DNA of 64,000 bases from Porphyra umbilicalis (lineage: Eukaryota; Rhodophyta; Bangiophyceae; Bangiales; Bangiaceae). Below the pieces are notes generated by a model that saw only the letters and a program-made list of their open reading frames with translations, searched no databases and was not told where the DNA came from. The stretch is taken from NCBI GenBank assembly GCA_002049455.2, contig KV919069.1:28880-92879 (forward strand), read 5' to 3'. Made by a program: the position numbers and the translations under genes. Below are positions 51,563 through 64,000 of the stretch, in pieces (positions within the stretch are counted from its first letter, which is position 1; every line of letters starts with the position of its first letter).

Positions 51563-53826
51563 CGCGGCACCGCCCGTGGCGCCGGTGGCGGCAGCGAGGC
51601 CGCCGCCGTCGCCCCCCCCACCTCGCGCGCGCGTCTTCCCCTTCCCCCCCCCCCCCCCGGTGCCGCCCCGTGGGGCCGCCTCCACACCCTCCCCGCCCTC
51701 CAATGCGTCGTGCGGGCGCCCGACGCGGGCGCACCGGCGGCGGCCGCCGCCGCCGCCGCTGGGCGGGCGGCGCGCACCGGCGGGTGCGCCCCCCCCCCCC
51801 CCCTGCCCCCCCCGAGGCGCCGCCGACGGGGCGCCGCGGACCCCCCCGACCGCCGCCGCCGCCGCCGCCGTGCCGGTCATCGACGTGCTCGTCGGCGACT
51901 TGCGGACGATGGAAGCGGAGGGCGGCCACGCGTGGACGGCCATCCGCGACTGGGCGGTGGCCGACGTCGGCCGCCGCCGCGGCGGCGCCGTCGACGCGGC
52001 CGGCTCCCTCGTGCGCCTCCTCGGCGGGCAGCTCAATAGCCTCGGCGGCAGCGTGCTCCGCACGTCGGGGCCCGCCTTTGACGTGTTCGTCGTCGGCCGC
52101 ACCACCGCCGGCCGGTGCGTGGACGACCGCTGCTCCGTGGCGGTGGCGGTGGATACGGTGCGGGGCGGGGGGGGGCGGGGGGGCGGGGGGGGGGGGGTCG
52201 CCCCCATCCTGACGCTGACGAGCGGTCGTCCCGCGCGCGCCGACGGCGCCGGCGGCAACTGCGCCGCGCCGTCGACGCGCGCCGTCTCCATGGCAGAGGA
52301 GGCGGCGTTGGGCCTCGGCCGCGCCGCCTGGGCGGACCCCCGCTGGTTGGCCCCCGACGACGAGCGGGCGCCCGTCGGCGCGGCGCTGGACGTGTCCCTC
52401 GGCTGGTCTCCGCCGCCGCCCGTGGCGCGGCGGTCCACGTGGCCGCTCGACGGCGGGGGTGGCGGCGGTGCCGCGGCACCCGACGCGCCGCCCGCTGCGT
52501 CGGTGCGGTGGCTCGAAGCCGCCGCCGCGGTGCTGTGTGGGGCGGCGGGTCCCCGTTTGTGCACGACCCGCGGCTGTGTGTGGGGGTGCCGGGGGAGGCC
52601 GGTGCCACCACCGCGTGGCTTCCGGGGCTGCCGCGGCGGGCTGAGGCCAACGACCTGTCGGCGCGGTGGGTGGTGCGGCGGGGGGGGAGGGGGGCGACGG
52701 CGGCGGTGGGGACGGTGGCGGCGGCGGCGGCGGCCGACGTGGTGGCGGCACTGCCGACACGGCGTCACATCTGGCCGTGGCGGCCTGCCCCAAAGGCCTC
52801 AACGCGTCGGCGGTCGACGCGGCGCCGGCCGCCCTTGGCCCGAGCGCCGTCGAGCTGCCGCCGTCTGGGCACGTTGACCGCACCTCTGCGGCCGCTGCCG
52901 CCGCCACCGTGCACCGTGACGTCATGAGTGGCGCCACCCTCGGCGCGTGTGTGCTGCCGTCGCCGTCGCCGCGGTCTACCGCCGCCGCGGCGGGCGCGCC
53001 ACCCGCGCCCGTCTATGACGAGGCCGCGGCGTTTGCGGCCGCCGTCGCCACCCCGGCGGCGGCCGCGAGGTCAATGGCCCTCCGCCACGCAGCTGAGTAC
53101 GACCGCACCATGTTCCAAGTGGACCCCCCCCCCGAGCCCGTCACCGACAGCGAGGCCGTGTTGGCGGTCGTCGTGGTGTTCCCGGAAGCCATTGGCTTGC
53201 TGCTCCTCGTACTCGGGCCGCCGGCGCAGCGGCAGCGGCGGCAGCGGCGGGGCGTGGACGGCCCGCGGGACGCGGACGGCCGGTGGGACGTGGACGGCCG
53301 GGGGGACGCGGACGGCCCGTCGGGCGGGGATGGCCAGTCGAACGCGTGTGGGTGTGGACGTACCTGCAGCGACGGCCGCGGGCGGGACGACGGCAGCGCC
53401 GGCACGCAGGCGTTTGTGCTCGTCTTTTTCGTCGGCGCCATCTCCCTCGCGGGCGTGTGGGCGCTGGCCGTCGGGGAGGTGCGCGCGTCCCGCTGGCGCG
53501 CCGCCGCCACGCACGTGCGGCTGTCGGTGGTGCACCGGCCGGGGGCGTCGAGCTGGGACGGCACGTCGCTCGCCTACACGGAGCAGCTCATCATGTTGGC
53601 GCCCGTGGGGTACCGCCCGGCGCTGGTGATGGGGTTGGCGGTCGCCCTCACGTCGGCGTATGGGGTGTTGGCGCTGGTGTGTGCGGCGCGAGGGGGGTGG
53701 TTGGTGCTCTGGCGCCGCCGCCGGCCGTCGCAGGCAGACGTCAACGACGTGGAGGGGGGGGCAGACGGGTGGAGCGACATCCACGCGGCCGGCGACGCGG
53801 ATGGCCGGTCGCTGCGGCGGCGGTGA
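51474..53826 (+). CDS. Large membrane protein, C-terminal transmembrane segments; frame broken
   Basis: Family not recognised. A candidate start is ATG 51474 (MAPPPAACRRWRRALTAAAA..., signal-like). A predicted lumenal or extracellular part runs through PVIDVLVGDLRTMEAEGG and GSLVRLLGGQLNSLGGSVL and several Cys-containing stretches. The last ~230 residues contain three hydrophobic segments: AVLAVVVVFPEAIGLLLLVL, QAFVLVFFVGAISLAGVWAL and PALVMGLAVALTSAYGVLAL. A repeated 'DADGRWDVDGRGDADG' hydrophilic loop lies between the first two. Stop TGA 53824-53826. The protein-like frame changes at least at ~52,185 and ~52,540-52,770, near G-runs, so the N-terminal half is approximate. Confidence 0.5.
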
Positions 53827-54508
53827 CGCACCGCCGGCAGCACGGTGCGCCGTGTCGGCGTCGCGGCAGAGGACCAAGTGCGCACGCCTGCGGGTGCGCC
53901 GTGGCGGGTGGGGGTGGCGGTGGCGCAGCGCGGGGGCGTCGGGGGATCTCCGTGCTAACAGGCACCAGACTTTTTCGTGTCTGTTTCTGGATTTACACGT
54001 ACTGCGAAAAGTAGCGAACTGGGGCAGTTCTGGGAGGAAAAGGCAATAACAAAATTCCGTCGCGAAAGCGGACCTACGCGGCGCCCACGCGCTCACTACG
54101 GGCGGTTGGGGCGCGCGGTGGGTTGGGGTGACGCGGCCGCGGACCGACACGGACTCTGTCCGTGGGCAGGCGCCTGTCCCCTACTTCCCCACGCGCCGCT
54201 CCGGGTGGTGGCCACCGCCACCCGTGGCGCAGGTGCCGCCGCCCCGGCGGCGTGTTGCCGCCCGCGTATCGCCGGCACTCCCGGAAACACGCACGACCAA
54301 CGTGTATCGACGAATGAAACAGCGTTTAGCTGGCTGGCCAGCTGCCGCCTGGCCACGCGGCGGCTGCGATCTTTGACGGGTGAAACACGATGAAAAACAA
54401 AGGAACAGGCAGCGGCCGTTGCATGCACCCCCCTGTGACGACACACACGACAAGGCAGACGCACCCTCCTCCCAAAGCCACTCGTGTGCCGCGTGCCCCC
54501 CCCCAGAA
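53827..54508. other. Convergent intergenic region
   Basis: Holds the 3' ends of a plus-strand and a minus-strand gene; no gene seen. Confidence 0.4.
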
Positions 54509-55582
54509 TCACAGGTAGCGCCGCAGCACCCCCACCATCGCGTCTGCATCACGCCCCGGCGTCACCCAACTAAAGTGCGTCACCCCTGGGAGCAGCGTGT
54601 ACGACACCCGTGCCGCCCGCCCGAGCACCCGCCGCAGCACCCGCGCCGACGCGTCAACCAGCGGCGGCGGCGACGATGGGTCTGTGCCGCCCGCCACTAG
54701 CTCGATCCGCCCCCCCCGCCGCGGTCGGGGCAGCGCCGCCGCCAGCCGCAGCAGAGACGCGGCGCCCGGCAGGAAGCCCTGCGCCGCCACAACCCCGTCC
54801 ACGCGCGGCGCGGACATCGCCGCCACGGCCGTCGCCGCCGCGGCGCCGAGGCTGTGGCCAAAGAGGAGCACCTTGCCACGACGCCGCGGCAGCGCGCGGC
54901 GCTCGGCGGCAACGAGTGCGTCGATGCGGCGGGCGGTGAAAAACAGGCCGAGCGCGTCGTAGTGCGCCGTCGGGTCGGTGAGGGCCGCCTCAAAGCCCCC
55001 CACCGTCGTGGTGTTGTCGGCCACCGCGCGCCCGAGCGCCTGCCCAAACAGGGGCGTCACATCCGACCACATGTGAAAGTTGGGGAGGAAGAACGGCGCC
55101 GCCGTGGATGCGTAGCGCGGGGCAATGGGGAACACCCACCGCACCGACGCAAAGGCAGTCGGCGCCGACCGTAGGAACGTGCGGAAGAGCGTGTGGTATA
55201 TCCACGGCCCGTCCGTGCCGCCGTGGAGAAAGATGATGGAGGTGGTTGCGCGTCGCGGCGGCTCAAGGACAATGCCACCCAGCGGCGCCGACGCGTCGCA
55301 CCGCACCGTGTGGTCCGTGTCGGGCACGCGGGCGCCGCAAGAGAGGGGGGTGGCGGGCGGGATTTCGTCGGGCGTCAAGGCGCGCGTCGAGTCGGTCCAC
55401 GTCGTGTTGGTGGCGAGCAGGGCGCGCAGGGAAGCGGCGGAGAGGAAGGCCTCCCGCTCCATTGGGTAGGGCGCGGGGGGCGTAGGCGGGAAGACGTACG
55501 GCTCACCCCCGAGGGCAGCCGTGGGCGTGGCGGCGACGAGGACTGACAGCAGGAGAAGCGTGATGAGTGCAGCCGGTGCCAT
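54509..55582 (-). CDS. Secreted alpha/beta-hydrolase (esterase/lipase-like)
   Basis: 357 residues, single exon, ATG 55582 to TGA 54509-54511. N-terminal signal peptide (ALITLLLLSVLVAATPTAAL). Hydrolase fold markers: oxyanion region IIFLHGGTDGP (residues ~115), nucleophile elbow GHSLGAAAATAVAAM with Ser in G-H-S-L-G (~245), acid in ELVAGGTDPSS (~300) and catalytic His in GVTHFSWV (~340). Motif spacing resembles acyl-protein thioesterase/phospholipase-carboxylesterase enzymes, with an extra N-terminal ~80 residues. Several N-glycosylation sequons (NTTW, NTTT) fit secretion. Substrate unknown. Confidence 0.8.
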   Translation of the reverse strand: MAPAALITLLLLSVLVAATPTAALGGEPYVFPPTPPAPYPMEREAFLSAASLRALLATNTTWTDSTRALTPDEIPPATPLSCGARVPDTDHTVRCDASAPLGGIVLEPPRRATTSIIFLHGGTDGPWIYHTLFRTFLRSAPTAFASVRWVFPIAPRYASTAAPFFLPNFHMWSDVTPLFGQALGRAVADNTTTVGGFEAALTDPTAHYDALGLFFTARRIDALVAAERRALPRRRGKVLLFGHSLGAAAATAVAAMSAPRVDGVVAAQGFLPGAASLLRLAAALPRPRRGGRIELVAGGTDPSSPPPLVDASARVLRRVLGRAARVSYTLLPGVTHFSWVTPGRDADAMVGVLRRYL

Positions 55583-55889
55583 GGTGCTAGTGCGGCGAAA
55601 CGGATGGGGTACGGTGGGTCTGAATGAGCTCTGGTTCTTGGACAGCGACGATCGTTGGACGGCAGAGCACTTCGGGGAGCTCGGCGAATCGGGCCCTCTT
55701 ATCGGGTTACGCGGACTAGAATCGCCTACTTGCTCTCCTGGCGCGGCAGGACAAGCTCCGCTCCATTGCCATCAGGGACCGGACGAGCCGCGCGAGCAGA
55801 GCATCGATGGCAACCTCGGTGCGAGTCGGGGGGGGGAGATGGCCGCGGGGACGATTCCCGGGGGGCATGAGAGCAAACCTAGCAATGTC

Positions 55890-56027
55890 AGAGGACTATC
55901 CTTAAAATCTCAATTGGGCTTGCGACGTGGCGCCCCCTCACAGGCCGCCTATTGTAGGCTCCTAAAATGGGCGATATGCGCAATAGAGTTACTCCTGACC
56001 GGGCTACTTTTTCATCGATAGTCCTCT
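55890..56027. repeat. Short inverted-repeat element (138 bp)
   Basis: AGAGGACTATC at 55890-55900 and GATAGTCCTCT at 56017-56027 are perfect 11-bp inverted repeats. It could be a small MITE; no clear flanking duplication is visible. Confidence 0.45.
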
Positions 56028-56538
56028 TTGTTGGTGGGCGGTTCGTGGCCCATCCCTTGGAGTAAACCGTCCGAAGAATCTCGGAGCCTCCAGCGAGGCG
56101 TGATCCGCGAGATCCGCTGCAGATTGCCGTCGACAGGCCGACGAAAGGCAGCGATTGACTGACTCAAAAGCAGACACGAAGCACAAGTATGGCAAAAAGT
56201 GGGGGATCGTCGTCGTAAACGTCGATTGAGTGATACATGGCAGCTCCACAGGCTGCCACCGTGCACGGCCATGACGACCTGTCAGCCAATCACACATGCA
56301 AGAATCACAGACGGGATTGTGTGCACCCAAACGTGTTGCACGGGTGTTGAGGGCTGGCACAAGGCTGGGAATTTCATGGCTGGAAGCTGCCGTGGAGACG
56401 GTTTTTTCTTCCATGTTGGCCCGTCTACAGCTCTCGCGTACATCATGCGATCTATCTGCAACTTTGCACGAGACAAGCTGAGGGTCGCCCCCTCTGGTCT
56501 TGAGAAGCACAGCGTCTCTGCTACAGCGGTTTACGCTA

Positions 56539-56937
56539 TTGCTGATCCCCGAATTTTGTCCTGGGGGACAGAGACAGAGACTGACTGTGAATAACAGCAT
56601 TCTATTGGTCGAAAACGACAGTAAAAAGGCATCAAAGCCAATAGAAAGCCCGCATTCGATGCCAGGACCTTGCATCCAGCAGAACTCACTGTTTGTTGCC
56701 CCTTGATCCGATTTTCTTGGCACGGAGCAAGCTGCCCATGCGAGATCTTGAGATTTTCTACTGTCTCCTTGCCAGAAGTGCAGAAAAAAAGAGGAGCTGA
56801 TGTCGATTTCCAGACTGGATGGGCACATGTAAGCAATCAGGCGCACCAAGTCAGTCCCAGGGGCGTATCTGATTGGTGGAGAGAGTCGGTCCGCAAGTCA
56901 GTCTCTGTCCACCAGGACAAAATTCGGGGATCAGCAA
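56539..56937. mobile_element. 399-bp MITE with TA target-site duplication
   Basis: Terminal inverted repeats TTGCTGATCCCCGAATTTTG and complement (23 bp perfect, about 40 bp with mismatches) are flanked by TA at 56537-56538 and 56938-56939. The TA duplication puts it in the Tc1/mariner/pogo class. No coding capacity. Confidence 0.8.
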
Positions 56938-57660
56938 TACCCAGTCGGTTTTGTAGGGCTCTCAGAGAGGTCGTGGATGCAGTTACACCGGCCCCCCCCT
57001 CAGACAGGATGGAATCGGCGATCTGTGTCGGGCCTCGTCGGAGTGGCCCGCGATCGGTTCGCGGTCGTTGATCAACGTGTTCGGTCGTCGTGGGACACGT
57101 GGTCGATGCATGTCATTTCGACGTCCAGCCAATGAGCGGACGTCCAGGATAGTCCTTGTCCAGAATAGGGTGGGCCTGCCGTATTTTGCCTTCGAATAGA
57201 ACATGCGCCCTCTATTATGTCACCCGGACTATCGGACCGAGATGTAGTTATCTAAATTCATTGTGGTGAATCTCGTTCCTTAGGGCACCGTTACATTGAC
57301 GAGAGCGTGGATCGTGGACCAATAAGCGAATATAGACACGTTGCACGAATAAACGAGACACGTTTCGTTAGTCCATCATTGCTAGGTTTGCTCTGATGGC
57401 CGCAGCTCGTGATGGGCCCAATGGGCTTCCTCTCTTGGAACAAGGGAGGAATTGTAACAGTTGTAGGGATCTTGTGCTGATTGCCAGCACGACAAGTGTC
57501 TTTCGAACGCAAGTGTGCGACTTATCAAGGGTCTTGGAGGTTGCGGAATTGTTCAGGTGGGTCTGGCACCCGGAAAATGCAATGCTGGTCGCCGGCGAGG
57601 CAAGACTGTCCGGCTCTCCAATAGGGCTAATACAGTACAAGCGTGTTGCCGCACGAGCCT

Positions 57661-57840
57661 ACAGCCGATCTCTCAAAAACCTCGCACGCCAACTGTCACG
57701 CAACTCTTACAAATCGGCCTGCAGGGGGTCGCAGAGGCCGATTCGTAAGAGTGGTGCAAAAGTTGGCGTGCGAGGTTTTTTGCGAGAACGGCTGTACACC
57801 AGAGGTGCTGACGGCACCTCTGGTGTACAGCCGTTCTCGC
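57661..57840. mobile_element. Foldback element, copy B, with a second nested perfect hairpin
   Basis: 57661-57795 is a ~60-bp-arm hairpin related to copy A at 37337 (shared ACAGCCG.TCTC..AAAA, CTCGCACGCCAACT, AAATCGGCCT). Its right end also forms the left arm of a second, perfect 27-bp-arm hairpin at 57782-57840 (arm GCGAGAACGGCTGTACACCA..., 5-base loop). Confidence 0.8.
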
Positions 57841-58386
57841 ACTCACCCACCTCAAAGCGACCGTTTGCTGCCCATCGCCGCGTGCCTCGCATCCCACTGG
57901 AACCCCCCCTGCTGGCCACCAGGGACAGGGCGCCGGATGGGTCCATCCCACCTATGGTGAAGCTGTGGGCATGCATCTGCGGCCACACTTGCAGCACGGA
58001 AGCGGGGGATCAGAGTTGCATGCCGCCGCGAACCGGCGTTCCTGTGCGTGGGCCCGGCGTGGCTGCCGGCGCGAACGGCGCTGCCGTCCGAGCCGTGGAC
58101 GGTCGCCCAGGAGGTGGATCGCCGTCGCTTTGATTGGTGCTCCTGGGTTCCAGCTGCTGCGGGTACGCGGGCGCAGCGTCGGCCATCCCCCGACTGGCAC
58201 GTCGCCCACACCACCAACTTCTCTTCACCTAGTCAGCTCGTCACCTCAGCTGCCAACCGCCCGCGCCATCCGGCCCACTCACATCCTCATCGGCCGACCG
58301 TCATCGGCGTTCCCCACCACCCCCCCCCCTTCCGTCCCCCCTCTTCCTCTTCCTCGTCCCCCCCCACCCCCTCGCCCGCAGTCACC

Positions 58387-59454
58387 ATGGGTGGAGAGAC
58401 GGTGTGTGTCACGGGTGCGAGCGGGTTCATTGGCGCCCATCTGGTGCGCGCGCTGCTGGAGGCGGGCCACACCGTCGTCGGCACAGTCCGTGACGCGGAC
58501 AATGACGCCAAGACCGCACACCTCCGCTCCCTCCCCGGCGCCGACGAGCGCCTGCGCCTCGTCTCGGCAGACCTGCTCGCGCCGCCCGGCACGTTTGACA
58601 AGGCCGTCGCCGGCTGCACGTACGTGCTGCACTCGGCGTCGCCGTACGCGTTTGGCGTCAAGGATCCCCAGGCAGACCTGGTCGACCCGGCGGTCAAGGG
58701 GACCCACAGCGTCCTGCACAGCTGCGCCGTGGCGGGGCCGCCGACGCTCAAGCGGCTGGTGCTGACGTCCTCGGTCGCAGCGATCACGGACGAGGGGGAC
58801 GGCGGCCGCGTGTTTACGAGCGCCGACTGGAATGAAAAGAGCAGCTTGAAGCGCCTGCCCTACTACTTTTCCAAGGTGCAGGCGGAGCGCGCCGCGCACG
58901 CCTTTGTCGCCGCCGACTCAGGCACGTGGGACCTGATCTCCATCAACCCGTCGGCGGTGATCGGGCCGGCGCTCAGCGCCAAGCCGATCAACACGAGCGT
59001 CGACTCGTTTGTTGTGGCCCCGTGCAACGGCAACCTTCCGCTCATCGCTGACTTGACGCTCGGCTTTGTGGACGTGCGCGACGTGGCCGACGCGCACGTG
59101 GCGGCCATGACGCAAGGCACCCCCGGCAGCCGCTACATTTGCTCAGCGACTGAGGTGCCTCTGGCCGACATTGTCGGCCAGCTGGAGGCGTCGGGGTGCA
59201 CCCGGGAGCGGGGCTTCAAGCTGCCCCGCATCGTTGCGACTAGCGGCGTGGCGGGGTGGGTGCTCAAGGGCATCGCGACGATCGTGCCAGGGGATATTGG
59301 CTACCAGATGAGGGGGCTGCTCGGCAACCCGGCGCTGTACGATGCGACGCCGAGCAAGAAGGAGCTCGGCATCTCGTACCGCGACTGGCGGACGACGGTC
59401 ACCGACACGGTGCGGTCGCAGGCCAAATGGGGGAACGTGCCGTCTCTCGACTGA
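58387..59454 (+). CDS. NAD(P)-dependent reductase, DFR/CCR-like extended SDR
   Basis: 355 residues from ATG 58387 (ACCATGG context) to TGA 59452-59454, single exon. N-terminal Rossmann motif VCVTGASGFIGAHLVRALLE. Catalytic region: LTSSVAAI (Ser) and YYFSKVQAE (YxxxK). Substrate-side markers are INPSAVIGPAL and FVDVRDVADAHVAAM, all typical of the dihydroflavonol 4-reductase/cinnamoyl-CoA reductase/anthocyanidin reductase family of extended short-chain dehydrogenases, which reduce carbonyls with NADPH. If the host is a red alga the flavonoid substrates are unlikely, so another carbonyl substrate is expected. No targeting peptide is obvious. Confidence 0.88.
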   Translation: MGGETVCVTGASGFIGAHLVRALLEAGHTVVGTVRDADNDAKTAHLRSLPGADERLRLVSADLLAPPGTFDKAVAGCTYVLHSASPYAFGVKDPQADLVDPAVKGTHSVLHSCAVAGPPTLKRLVLTSSVAAITDEGDGGRVFTSADWNEKSSLKRLPYYFSKVQAERAAHAFVAADSGTWDLISINPSAVIGPALSAKPINTSVDSFVVAPCNGNLPLIADLTLGFVDVRDVADAHVAAMTQGTPGSRYICSATEVPLADIVGQLEASGCTRERGFKLPRIVATSGVAGWVLKGIATIVPGDIGYQMRGLLGNPALYDATPSKKELGISYRDWRTTVTDTVRSQAKWGNVPSLD

Positions 59455-60848
59455 AGGGTGACGTTGGCTGAGCTGTCTTGGCGACTCGAGAAAGCCGGGG
59501 GGGGGGGCGTGGGGGCGGATGGGTTTGTACAGTTGTTTGGGTTGGGGTTGCTCTGTGTGTACGTCAGCGTGGTTTGTCAGGATGTACAGAATATTCCACA
59601 CGGTGTGCCCTGCTGCTCTTCTGTCCTGACCGGCGCCCCTTGCTGCATCTTGCATCAAGGCCACAGGTGGACACCCCGCTGTCCATAGTCCCCGTCACGA
59701 TATGCGACGCGCTACACCTCACGCGAGCGGCGCTGCGCACCACGAGTCGGCGTTCAAGTCGACGCCGCTCGCCACCACTGACGGTGGCAGCGCAGACCAC
59801 GTCCCTACGGCGGGTGCCGTTCGCGCCGGTGAGGTGGCCAGAGGATATCCTCGTGGCCGCAGGGTGGTGGTTGACTTGGGGAGTGGTGGGCGGGGACGAG
59901 GGGGGGGGGGTGCACAGGCCAGATGTGCTGCCAGTGTGGTCTGTGGCATCCGGGACGGCGGTGGCAGGCCGCCTCGGCGAGAGCGTGCCCGAGTTTCCCA
60001 ACGCGCCGGCCCCACTCTGTTCCGTCGTCCGACTGATAGCCGGTCCTAGCGGCCCCTCACAGAGGGGGGCCGCCGCCCAGAGACGACCGCTTTTGCACTT
60101 GGGATGGGGACGCAATGCTTGTTGTGGCACATTCATGGATGGCAACAAGAGATGAAAGAGCCCTTGATAATAACGGCCGTCATCATGAACGTAGACTGTA
60201 GTGGTTGCCATGGTGGCGACGCCTACCGTCTACGTAGTACTGTCGTCTTCCCCATGATGGCGACGACCGCGGTCCACGTCTTCATCGCCACAGCGGCAAC
60301 GACTGACGGCAGTCCACAGTCTGCACCAATGCATGCCACCAAATGACCCAAACGAAAAGGAATTACCACTCGCCGTGCTCGCGCCAAAACTGTGTAAAAA
60401 AAGCGGGAGACGATACGGTTGGCCAGCCAGACTGGCGCAGCCGACCCCCCTCGCTGTTCAAACACCCCGCGCAGGGGCTCTGAAAGCGGGGACGCGCCGC
60501 CCCCGTTCCCGCCGTTTCCCACCCCGCCGTTTCCCGCGCGGCGCGGCCCCCCCGCGGCGCGCCCGCGTCGGCGCACCCGCCGGCGCGCCGCGGCCGCCCG
60601 CCGCGCGCCCGCCCCCCCGCTGTTGGTGTGCGCACCCCGACGAGCACGCACGGGCGGCCGCACGAGGTGCACACGTCGACGCCGGCCCCGCCCACCCACC
60701 ACCTACCGGCGCCGACACCCCCGCCGGCGCCGACACCCTCGCCCGCCGTCGCCCCCGCGCCGGCGCGCGCCGCCGCCGCCGTCACCGCCCCCGCCCCCTG
60801 CCCGGTGGTGACCGCCGCCCGTGGCGCGGTCGCGGCGACACCGTTGTT

Positions 60849-60900
<52 letters not shown>

Positions 60901-60925
60901 CCCCCCCCCACCCCCCCTTTTCGTC
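59455..60925. other. Intergenic region upstream of MCM3, ending in a long poly-C tract
   Basis: No convincing gene. 60850-60897 is an uninterrupted run of about 48 C, followed by further C-runs to within ~10 bases of the MCM3 ATG. This would be in the 5' UTR or core promoter. Confidence 0.5.

Positions 60926-64000
<3,075 letters not shown>

Larger units (their letters stand above)
55583..58386. other. Intergenic region with small DNA elements
   Basis: No gene. Contains the three short inverted-repeat elements listed separately, plus promoter sequence for the reductase gene (pyrimidine-rich 58310-58380). Confidence 0.45.

Noticed and set aside
53827..54508. tRNA or other structured RNA between convergent genes
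   Set aside because: No cloverleaf, A/B box pair or terminal T-run could be found by eye.

Overview
This is a eukaryotic nuclear window: it has GT-AG introns, a cytosolic RPS6, a NUP98-type nucleoporin and MCM3. GC content is very high, and the genes are full of G/C homopolymers and Ala/Gly/Pro-rich stretches. Introns are few and short, and two chromodomain Ty3/gypsy retrotransposons are present. I infer a bangiophyte red alga of the Porphyra/Pyropia type. No organelle or rRNA marker confirms this.

Layout. 0-2.4 kb: 3' end of a gene with an ABM-like domain (+), then RPS6 (-) with a two-codon first exon. 2.4-5.5 kb: decayed DDE (pogo/Tigger-like) transposase and a 239-bp MITE with TA target duplication. 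5.53-15.38 kb: Ty3/gypsy element E1 (394-bp LTRs, about 97% identical by eye; broken gag, open pol). 15.98-25.72 kb: Ty3/gypsy element E2 (769-bp LTRs, about 99% identical by eye; perfect 5-bp duplication GCGAT; frameshifted gag; integrase truncated by an internal deletion). Both elements carry a long antisense reading frame between pol and the 3' LTR. The two antisense frames appear to be distant homologues. 25.7-33.6 kb: gene-poor, with dispersed repeats and G-rich minisatellites.

33.9-64 kb is a gene-bearing island: FIST-domain protein (+), secreted beta-propeller-like protein (-), NUP98 homologue (-), amphipathic-repeat protein (-), cupin (-), small Cys-rich secreted protein (-), membrane protein (+), secreted alpha/beta hydrolase (-), DFR/CCR-like reductase (+) and MCM3 (+, runs off the window). 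Small foldback/MITE elements lie between genes.

The genes do not form an operon or pathway; this is ordinary eukaryotic gene order mixing housekeeping genes with secreted or membrane proteins. Several genes can only be read across changes of frame that fall in G or C homopolymers. Sequence error in those runs is the simplest explanation, so gene models in 33-64 kb should be read as loci, not exact proteins.
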